Below are positions 1 to 4,799 of a DNA stretch of 6,646 nucleotides, one piece after another (the stretch's first letter is position 1; each line of letters opens with the position of its first letter). The position numbers and the translations under genes are program-made. Location: contig JAFPYQ010000013.1 of assembly GCA_017394475.1 (NCBI GenBank), positions 1 through 6,646 on the forward strand, given 5' to 3'. This DNA is from Oscillospiraceae bacterium. GTDB lineage: Bacteria; Bacillota; Clostridia; Oscillospirales; Ruminococcaceae. A model generated the notes under the pieces. That model was not told the origin of the DNA. It was given only the letters and a program-made list of their open reading frames with translations, and made no database searches.

Positions 1-417
1 CTGACCACCGGAAAGAGCCTTGGGCTTTCTGGAGAGCAGGTGAGAGATGTCGAGGATCCTTGCAGCTTCTTCGACCTTACGAGCGATCTCGTCCTTGGGG
101 ACTTTACGCAGCTTAAGACCGAAAGCCATGTTCTCGAAAACTGTCATATGAGGATACAGAGCGTAGTTCTGGAAAACCATCGCGATATCTCTGTCCTTGG
201 GGGCAACGTCATTTACAAGACGGTCGCCGATATAGAGCTCACCCTCGGAAATCTCTTCAAGACCTGCGATCATACGAAGAGTGGTAGACTTACCGCAGCC
301 CGAAGGACCAACGAGGATGATGAATTCCTTATCCTTGATCTCTAAGTTTACATCTGAAACGGCAACAACTCCGCCGGGGTACTTCTTGTAGATAGATCTC
401 AGTGATAAACTTGCCAT
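1..417 (-). CDS. ugpC: ABC transporter ATP-binding protein, MsmX/UgpC (sugar importer) type; 3' end cut by window
   Basis: Cytoplasmic ATPase that powers an ABC sugar importer. The minus strand reads 139 codons from ATG (417-415) to the left edge. Visible motifs: Walker [10 protein letters not shown] at residues 37-45, Q-loop glutamine Q83 in [13 protein letters not shown], and the signature LSGGQ at 135-139, where the window stops. The N-terminus ([16 protein letters not shown]) and the block [20 protein letters not shown] are typical of the MalK/UgpC/MsmX group. Full members have about 360-380 residues, so Walker B, the H-loop and the C-terminal OB-fold regulatory domain lie outside. The start is fixed by an SD, GGGAGG, at 433-428 about 10 bases upstream. 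It is divergent from everything else here and has its own promoter, which fits the known habit of orphan MsmX-type ATPases serving several importers; that role is inferred. Substrate cannot be read from the ATPase. The family call is firm; the symbol is a class label. Confidence 0.93.
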   Translation of the reverse strand, partial: MASLSLRSIYKKYPGGVVAVSDVNLEIKDKEFIILVGPSGCGKSTTLRMIAGLEEISEGELYIGDRLVNDVAPKDRDIAMVFQNYALYPHMTVFENMAFGLKLRKVPKDEIARKVEEAARILDISHLLSRKPKALSGGQ

Positions 418-475
418 TTAATACGAACCTCCCATGGTGGATTTTGGAGAATTTTTCTATACAAACCTTAATTTT

Positions 476-497
476 GCCGCATTGCTTGAAATGCGGC
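476..497 (-). promoter_or_regulatory. Perfect 8-bp hairpin in the 5' leader of the ABC ATPase
   Basis: GCCGCATT (476-483) and AATGCGGC (490-497) form a perfect 8-bp stem with a 6-base loop. It lies between the predicted promoter (529-557) and the start codon at 417, so it should be in the ATPase mRNA leader. On the minus strand it is followed by AAAATTAAGG, not a T-run, so it is not a normal intrinsic terminator. It may stabilise the mRNA or be a protein/RNA control site; the role is inferred only. Confidence 0.5.
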
Positions 498-528
498 GAG
501 CAACATAGAAACATATGCTTACACTAAT

Positions 529-557
529 ATAATACCAAATTCCAAAAATAATTACAA
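529..557 (-). promoter_or_regulatory. Sigma-A-type promoter for the ABC ATPase gene
   Basis: Read on the minus strand: -35 TTGTAA (557-552, 4 of 6 to TTGACA), a 17-base spacer, then -10 TATTAT (534-529, 5 of 6 to TATAAT). Transcription would start near 522 and give a leader of about 105 bases. The region is AT-rich, which raises the chance of fortuitous boxes, but the spacing is ideal and no other gene explains it. Confidence 0.6.
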
Positions 558-604
558 GCCAATAATTGTCCAAACTTGTATATTTTAATTTATTGATTTT
601 GACG

Positions 605-629
605 AAATGCCTGTTTATGGGCATTTTTT
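605..629 (+). terminator. Weak terminator-like hairpin with T-run, no gene upstream
   Basis: AAATGCC (605-611) and GGCATTT (620-626) form a 7-bp stem with an 8-base loop and a run of seven T (623 excluded; 624-629 plus stem T's). The T-run partly overlaps the stem. On the plus strand no gene lies upstream, because the ATPase is divergent. It could block antisense transcription from the ATPase promoter region, or be part of the structured region that follows. Function is unclear. Confidence 0.3.
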
Positions 630-660
630 ATAGTAAACCTTGCAACATTCTCACAGGCTC

Positions 661-943
661 GGTCAAATCTTTTTGTGCATATTTGACCAAACGATCCGCT
701 CTTTACAGAATAATGCACAATAAAAACTTAAAAAATTTGTGTGACTTGCTAATAGCAGCGCGTTTTCCGTGCATATCGGTGACGGGGAATATCTGCGGTA
801 CCCTATACTTTTTAAGTGTATCCTGTTGTCGGTATTGCGGCCTCCCGATGCTTCGCACCCTTGACTATGGCAAGATATGTATGAGCACGTTCCCTGTATG
901 AAAGATGATGTCTGGCCGCATATCCGCGGCAGCATACGGGGGG
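661..943 (+). ncRNA. Candidate structured RNA (pseudoknot plus nested helices), class unknown
   Basis: No protein gene fits the 750 bases between 418 and 1167, but this part is rich in paired repeats. S1: GGTCAAAT (661-668) with ATTTGACC (681-688). S2: TTGTGCAT (673-680) with ATGCACAA (713-720); S2 starts inside the S1 loop and ends outside it, an H-type pseudoknot. Next come a 9-bp helix 726-734/809-817, a small inner helix 755-758/793-796, and a hairpin TTTTCCGT (763-770) with ACGGGGAA (782-789). Then an 11-bp helix 841-851/932-943 with one bulge, enclosing a hairpin 912-919/926-932. Three G-U pairs (765-787, 766-786, 843-941) become A-C mismatches on the other strand, which favours the plus strand. 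Bases about 756-955 are more GC-rich than the AT-rich flanks. Transcript ends are unknown and no good promoter is evident (TATAGT at 629-634 has no matching -35). I do not recognise 6S, tmRNA, RNase P or SRP RNA motifs. Confidence 0.4.
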
Positions 944-959
944 AAGGAGCAAAATGTAA
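942..959 (+). other. Strong SD followed by immediate start-stop (ATG TAA)
   Basis: GGAAGGAG (942-949) stands four bases before ATG (954-956), and the next codon is TAA (957-959). A ribosome loading here would start and stop at once. The SD overlaps the 3' arm of the 841-851/932-943 helix and could also pair weakly (AAGGA 944-948 with TCCTT 969-973, followed by TTTT), so access may depend on folding. It may be a regulatory start-stop element, a decayed gene start, or chance. Confidence 0.35.
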
Positions 960-1011
960 CTTTATTTATCCTTTTTTAACCTCATTTTGACCGAATTGTA
1001 ATTTTTATCTG

Positions 1012-1040
1012 TTGCATTTTAAGATCAGATGTGCTATAAT
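1012..1040 (+). promoter_or_regulatory. Promoter of the carboxypeptidase-methyltransferase-rpiB-upp operon
   Basis: -35 TTGCAT (1012-1017, 3 of 6), a 17-base spacer and a perfect -10 TATAAT (1035-1040) with the extended -10 TG one base upstream (1032-1033). The expected start is near 1047, giving a leader of about 120 bases before the ATG at 1168. It is the best promoter in the window. Confidence 0.75.
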
Positions 1041-1069
1041 ACATAATGAGAATTTATCGTTATTGACCA

Positions 1070-1150
1070 AGAGGGATCCGAAAGCGCATAACGGGACGGC
1101 CGCATTACAAAGATAAAGGCCTGTGCCGCGGGATGCGGCTCAGGACCTCT
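1070..1150 (+). promoter_or_regulatory. Structured 5' leader of the operon, possible cis-regulatory RNA
   Basis: A closing helix AGAGG-(GA bulge)-TCC (1070-1079) with GGACCTCT (1143-1150) brings the ends together. Inside are GGCC (1098-1101) with GGCC (1118-1121) and a hairpin GCCGC (1125-1129)/GCGGC (1135-1139) with 5-base loop, extendable by CTG/CAG past a T-T mismatch. A second GCCGC at 1099-1103 could take the same 3' arm, so two exclusive folds exist. No T-run follows, so control, if any, would be on translation through the SD at 1156-1161. It does not match by eye the c-di-GMP, c-di-AMP, SAM, TPP, glycine, ZTP or cobalamin riboswitch consensus. Confidence 0.4.
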
Positions 1151-1167
1151 GTACCGGGTGAATTGAA

Positions 1168-2892
1168 ATGAAGAATAACAAATTACGGATATTTGCCGGG
1201 ATAGCAGCGCTGACAGTGCTGCTCGCAGGCTGCTCGAGCAAGGGGCAGAACGGCGGGGAAAACCAGATGACCGAGCCCTCCGATACTATGGCTACCCTTC
1301 CCGAGGTAGACGGAGGCGAGGATGACGGCGGCGCACAGACCACGTCTCCCGAGGCAGAAGATATATGGAGCACGGATGATGCTGCCGTTACGGAAAATAC
1401 CACAGATACCAACGGTGAACAGCTGAACACCGTTCCTCAGGATGCACCGCAGACTCCCGTGAGAAACGGCGAGGTCACTGCAATAGAGCTCTCCTTCTAT
1501 GATGTATCCATGGAGATAGGGAATCAGTATATGCCCCTTGTTTCCATGTATCCCGAGAGCGCATCGGACAAGTCCGAGATATGGACATCCAGCGACTCCT
1601 CCGTTGCATCCGTTGATGATATGGGACTTATCACGGGTGAATCTGAGGGTTATGCCACCATAACCGTAAAATCAGCGGACAGCCCCAATGTGTATGCCAG
1701 CGTCAGCGTGCGTGTATACGATCCCGACAGCGACTATGATGATTCCGATGTGGTGCAGAGGATAAGCCTTTCCGACTATAACCTCACTCTTGATGTGGGC
1801 GATACGGAAATGCCCTATGTCACCATGTATCCCGAATGGGCGGATGACAAGTCGGAGATATGGAAATCCTCCGATACTTCCGTTGCCACAGTTGACAGCA
1901 AGGGCAACGTCACCGCCGTATCCCCGGGATATGCGACCATCACCGTAACATCAAAGGCAAATGATGATGTATATGCCAGCGTCAGCGTCCATGTAAGAGG
2001 GACATCTTCGGGCACGGGCAGCTCCGGCGGCGGTTCGGGCAATGGTTCCGGCGGCAGCAGCGACGATCCTTCGGATAACGACTACATCACCGTTGAGGAC
2101 AACGACGAGCCCGGCGCAGTAAAGCAGATAAACCTCACATTCTATACTGCCAATATGGAGATAGGCGAGACCACTATGCCTATCGTCAGCATGTATCCCG
2201 ATGATGCGGATGACAAGTCCGAGATATGGTCATCCTCCGATACATCCGTTGCCACCGTGGATGATGTGGGAAATATCACCGCAGTAGGCGTGGGCGACTG
2301 CATAATCACCGTCAAGAGCGCATCCAACCCCAATGTGGAGGCAAATGTCTCGGTACGTGTCAACACCAGTGCCACCGAGCCCACATATATAGAGGGCATA
2401 CTCGTCACCAACAAGACCTATGCGCTCCCTGCGGACTTTGCCCCCGGCGTGAACCCCGATGCGCAGGCAGCCTTTGACAGCATGGCAGCCGCAGCACAGG
2501 CAGACGGCCTCAGCCTCTATGTGGTATCGGGCTACCGTTCCTATGATTACCAGTCACAGATATATGACAACTATGTTGCAGCCTACGGTAAGGAGGAGGC
2601 AGACAGGTTCTCCGCACGTCCCGGTCACTCCGAGCACCAGACAGGTCTTGCCTTTGACCTCAACAATGTTACCGACAGCTTTGCCAATACCGATGAATAC
2701 GCATGGCTCCAGGCCCATGCCCATGAGTACGGATTCATCATCCGCTACCCCGACGGCAAGGAGAGCATAACAGGCTACAAGTTTGAACCGTGGCATGTCC
2801 GCTATCTTGGCAAGGATACCGCACAGGCAGTCCATGACAGCGGCCTTACCCTTGAAGAATACCTGGGCATATCCTCAAAGTATTCCGACTGA
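1168..2892 (+). CDS. Lipoprotein with three Big_2 repeats and a C-terminal VanY/LdcB-family carboxypeptidase domain
   Basis: Predicted cell-surface peptidoglycan carboxypeptidase of 574 residues. A lipoprotein signal peptide ends in the lipobox LLAGC with C22 as the lipidated residue. Residues 23-100 are an acidic Ser/Thr/Asp linker. Three bacterial Ig-like (Big_2) domains follow at about 103-183, 196-277 and 318-398, each with an SEIWxSSDxSVAxVD core; a Gly/Ser linker (279-300) separates the second and third. The catalytic domain covers about 410-567: SGYRS (454-458), then SARPGHSEHQTGLAFD with zinc ligands H490 and D497, and FEPWH with the likely catalytic E540 and third ligand H543. The set is complete, so the enzyme should be active. 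The family (PF02557) removes the terminal D-Ala from stem peptides as a D,D- or L,D-carboxypeptidase; which one cannot be told. No vanX, vanA or vanRS is near, so a resistance role is not supported. SD GGGTGA (1156-1161) supports the ATG. First gene of the operon. Confidence 0.92.
   Translation: MKNNKLRIFAGIAALTVLLAGCSSKGQNGGENQMTEPSDTMATLPEVDGGEDDGGAQTTSPEAEDIWSTDDAAVTENTTDTNGEQLNTVPQDAPQTPVRNGEVTAIELSFYDVSMEIGNQYMPLVSMYPESASDKSEIWTSSDSSVASVDDMGLITGESEGYATITVKSADSPNVYASVSVRVYDPDSDYDDSDVVQRISLSDYNLTLDVGDTEMPYVTMYPEWADDKSEIWKSSDTSVATVDSKGNVTAVSPGYATITVTSKANDDVYASVSVHVRGTSSGTGSSGGGSGNGSGGSSDDPSDNDYITVEDNDEPGAVKQINLTFYTANMEIGETTMPIVSMYPDDADDKSEIWSSSDTSVATVDDVGNITAVGVGDCIITVKSASNPNVEANVSVRVNTSATEPTYIEGILVTNKTYALPADFAPGVNPDAQAAFDSMAAAAQADGLSLYVVSGYRSYDYQSQIYDNYVAAYGKEEADRFSARPGHSEHQTGLAFDLNNVTDSFANTDEYAWLQAHAHEYGFIIRYPDGKESITGYKFEPWHVRYLGKDTAQAVHDSGLTLEEYLGISSKYSD
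1474..2361 (+). repeat. Three tandem Big_2 repeat units in the carboxypeptidase gene
   Basis: Units at about 1474-1716, 1753-1998 and 2119-2361 encode Ig-like modules of about 82 residues. The DNA is also similar: an 18-base core GACAAGTCCGAGATATGG occurs at 1567-1584 and 2212-2229 exactly, and at 1846-1863 with one change. Spacing is 279 and 366 bases; the extra length before the third unit is the Gly/Ser linker (about 2002-2070). Such copies are prone to recombination that changes the number of spacer domains. Confidence 0.85.
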
Positions 2893-2904
2893 CGGAGAGC
2901 AGTT

Positions 2905-3573
2905 ATGCCGGATAACAGATCTTCCTTCGGGTCGGATATATACGACAATAATATCACATCCGTGCTTCCCTATTACAGGGAATATCACCCACAGGTCACA
3001 GACCTTGTGAAGGCGGCAGGCTACACATCTCCCAAATGGCTCGATACGGGCTGCGGCACGGGCACTCTTGCACTCATAGCGCTTGGGGAGCTGCCGGATG
3101 CCCGCTTCACCCTTGCAGACCCTTCCGCACAGATGCTCTCTCGTGCACGGGAAAAGCTCGCAGGCAAAGATATAAGCTATGTGAATGTCCCCTCCCACGA
3201 GCTGCCCTTTACGGATGAGTTTGATATCGTGACGGCGATACAGTGCCATCACTACTATGACGAGGCAGGCAGGGAAGCGGCTGTAAGGCGCTGTTTTGAA
3301 GCCCTGCATAAGGGCGGCATATTCGTGACCTTCGAGAACATCCGTATGTCAGCGGATGAGAGCGATGCCATCGCCGTAAGACGGTGGGAACAGTTCCAGC
3401 TCGGTCACGGGCGCACGGCAGCGGATGTGGAAAAGCACATAGCAAGGCGAGGGACGGAAATGTTCCCCATAACCATAGAAAAGCATCTTGCACTGCTGAG
3501 AAAATGCGGTTTCTCCACGGCGGATATACTGTGGACATCGTATATGCAGGCAGGATTCTGGGCAATAAAATAA
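2905..3573 (+). CDS. Class I SAM-dependent methyltransferase, substrate unknown
   Basis: Soluble 222-residue protein with the Rossmann-type methyltransferase fold. Motif I is WLDTGCGTGTL (45-55), the glycine-rich SAM loop. An acidic residue D72 in TLADPS is placed to bind the SAM ribose; post-II motif FDIVTAIQCHHYYD is at 106-119 and the motif LHKGGIFVTFE at 134-144. The remaining C-terminal part (about 145-222) should form the substrate side and carries no diagnostic motif. It resembles the Methyltransf_25/Methyltransf_11 families of generic small-molecule methyltransferases. The gene starts 12 bases after the carboxypeptidase stop with SD GGAGAG (2894-2899), so the two are almost surely co-transcribed. 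A role in wall or envelope modification is only guessed from the neighbour. Confidence 0.9.
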   Translation: MPDNRSSFGSDIYDNNITSVLPYYREYHPQVTDLVKAAGYTSPKWLDTGCGTGTLALIALGELPDARFTLADPSAQMLSRAREKLAGKDISYVNVPSHELPFTDEFDIVTAIQCHHYYDEAGREAAVRRCFEALHKGGIFVTFENIRMSADESDAIAVRRWEQFQLGHGRTAADVEKHIARRGTEMFPITIEKHLALLRKCGFSTADILWTSYMQAGFWAIK

Positions 3574-3588
3574 AAGGGATGATATAAA

Positions 3589-4026
3589 ATGATAATCATA
3601 GGCAGCGACCACGGCGGATATGAGCTGAGAAAGGAACTGGCAGAGCATCTCAGGGAAAAGGGCTTTACCGTTGAGGAGACAGGCAGCATAAACGGCGAAT
3701 CCGTGGATTACCCCAATGTTGCAGAGGAAGTCTGCGGCAAGGTCATTTCGGGAGAGGCTGAAAAGGCAGTCCTCATCTGCGGCACAGGCATCGGCATATC
3801 CATCGCAGCCAACAAGATAGACGGCATACGCGCAGCACTGTGCACCGACTGCTACATGGCAAAGTACACAAGGCTCCACAACAATGCCAATGTGCTCTGT
3901 CTGGGCGGCAGGGTCATAGGCCCCGGACTTGCCTGCGAGATCGCAGATACCTTCTTCTCCACGGATTTTGAGGGCGGAAGGCATCAGCGCAGGATCGACC
4001 TGATAAGCGCACTTGAAAACAAGTAA
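3589..4026 (+). CDS. rpiB: Ribose-5-phosphate isomerase B
   Basis: Interconverts ribose 5-phosphate and ribulose 5-phosphate in the non-oxidative pentose phosphate pathway. The 145 residues match the usual RpiB/LacAB length. Visible motifs: GSDHGGYELR from residue 5 (D7, H8), VDYPNVAEEV (39-48), the active-site loop CGTGIGISIAANK with C64 and T66, HNNANVLCLGGR with H97, and RHQRRI (131-136), which supplies phosphate-binding arginines. The catalytic Cys and His of the family are both present. LacA/LacB or allose-phosphate activity is possible, but there are no lac genes nearby. It follows the methyltransferase by 15 bases with a modest SD (AAGGGATG, 3574-3581). Together with upp it supplies and uses ribose phosphate for nucleotides. 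Confidence 0.95.
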   Translation: MIIIGSDHGGYELRKELAEHLREKGFTVEETGSINGESVDYPNVAEEVCGKVISGEAEKAVLICGTGIGISIAANKIDGIRAALCTDCYMAKYTRLHNNANVLCLGGRVIGPGLACEIADTFFSTDFEGGRHQRRIDLISALENK

Positions 4027-4064
4027 AACACCACAGCGTACTTTATTGAAAAGAGGCAGTTTAC

Positions 4065-4691
4065 ATGGATTTTACCCTGATAGATCATCCTCTGGTGCAG
4101 CACAAGCTCACTATGATGAGAGACAACAACACGGGCTCAAAGGAGTTCCGCGAACTGGTGAGCGAGACATCCATGCTCATGTGCTATGAGGCCATGAGAG
4201 ATCTCCCCACGAAAAAGGTGGAAGTACACACCCCCCTGGGCGTTGCAAGCTCTAAGGTCATATCGGGCAGGAAGATAGTCTTCGTTCCCATCCTGCGTGC
4301 AGGCCTTGGCATGGTAGACGGTGTCATGAACCTCATACCTGCTGCAAAGATAGGCCATATCGGCACATTCAGGGATCCCGAGACCACCGATACGGTGGAG
4401 TATTACTGCAAGCTGCCCCGCGATACCGACAAGCGCATAGCCATAGTAGCAGACCTTATGCTGGCAACGGGCGGCACTGCCTGTGAGGCGCTGAGGCTTG
4501 TTAAGCAGACAGGCTGCACGGAGATAAAGTTCATGTGCATAATAGCCACCCCGCAGGGCATAGAGCTTGTGAACAAGGAACACCCCGATGTGCAGATATA
4601 CTGCGCCGCTGTTGACAACGAGATGAACGACGAGATGTTCATAGTCCCGGGTCTGGGTGATGCGGGCGACAGGATGTTCGGCACAAGATGA
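4065..4691 (+). CDS. upp: Uracil phosphoribosyltransferase
   Basis: Pyrimidine salvage enzyme: uracil plus PRPP gives UMP and pyrophosphate. The 208 residues match the family length. Motifs: [10 protein letters not shown] (74-83), [10 protein letters not shown] (98-107), YYCKLP (113-118), the PRPP loop [10 protein letters not shown] (129-138) and the uracil-binding C-terminal segment [12 protein letters not shown] (192-203). In the PRPP loop the usual DPMLATGGS reads DLMLATGGT, so the Pro and Ser are replaced; the Asp and the ATGG core are kept. SD AGAGG (4052-4056) lies 8 bases before the ATG. It is 38 bases after rpiB with no clear promoter between, and a strong terminator follows. rpiB and upp lie close together in several Firmicutes (the B. 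subtilis ywlF-ywlG-glyA-upp region), so this is a familiar context. Confidence 0.96.
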   Translation: MDFTLIDHPLVQHKLTMMRDNNTGSKEFRELVSETSMLMCYEAMRDLPTKKVEVHTPLGVASSKVISGRKIVFVPILRAGLGMVDGVMNLIPAAKIGHIGTFRDPETTDTVEYYCKLPRDTDKRIAIVADLMLATGGTACEALRLVKQTGCTEIKFMCIIATPQGIELVNKEHPDVQIYCAAVDNEMNDEMFIVPGLGDAGDRMFGTR

Positions 4692-4717
4692 GCCGTGCAC
4701 TGAAAAACTGAGCTTAT

Positions 4718-4762
4718 AAGCCGCAGTGTTCATGATGTTTCATGGAAAACACTGCGGCTTTT
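4718..4762 (+). terminator. Strong intrinsic terminator of the upp operon
   Basis: AAGCCGCAGTGTT (4718-4730) pairs perfectly with AACACTGCGGCTT (4748-4760) over 13 bp; CATG (4731-4734) and CATG (4741-4744) can extend the stem past a small bulge. TTTT (4759-4762) follows. It sits 26 bases after the upp stop and only about 25 bases before the SD of the next gene. Confidence 0.9.
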
Positions 4763-4799
4763 GTCTGTCGTGATGATAAGCGTATAAGGAGGGGAAACG

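Noticed and set aside
510..523. Partial match to a CcpA catabolite (cre) operator near the ABC ATPase transcription start.
   Set aside because: About 11 of 14 positions fit the degenerate consensus but the central CG is missing, so it is not reportable as a site.
799..817. -10-like TATACT (804-809) as a start of the candidate RNA.
   Set aside because: No -35 at a usable distance (GACGGG at 781-786), and the site lies inside a predicted helix.
566..901. Open plus-strand frame of 111 codons with a TTG start in the large gap.
   Set aside because: No SD, AT-rich codons in the first half, no family resemblance, and it runs across the paired repeats that explain the region better.
878..901. Direct repeat TGTATGA at 878-884 and 895-901.
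   Set aside because: Only 7 bases and two copies; it fits chance and lacks further periodic copies, so it is not a CRISPR or iteron array.
663..935. Open minus-strand frame of 90 codons over the same gap.
   Set aside because: Cys- and Ser-rich composition without domain features, no SD worth the name; it is the complement of the structured region.
1168..2892. Vancomycin-resistance (vanY) locus.
   Set aside because: The catalytic family matches, but no vanA/B ligase, vanX, vanH or vanRS is present; the same family does ordinary wall trimming.
3349..3984. Long antisense frame over the methyltransferase and rpiB.
   Set aside because: Shadow of two well-recognised genes caused by their codon bias; no start signal.
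4137..4733. Long antisense frame over upp.
   Set aside because: Lies opposite a complete, motif-perfect upp gene and starts in its terminator.
4761..4788. Possible promoter TTGTCT-16-TATAAG before the gene at 4800.
   Set aside because: The -10 overlaps the SD, so the transcript would start after the SD and lose it.
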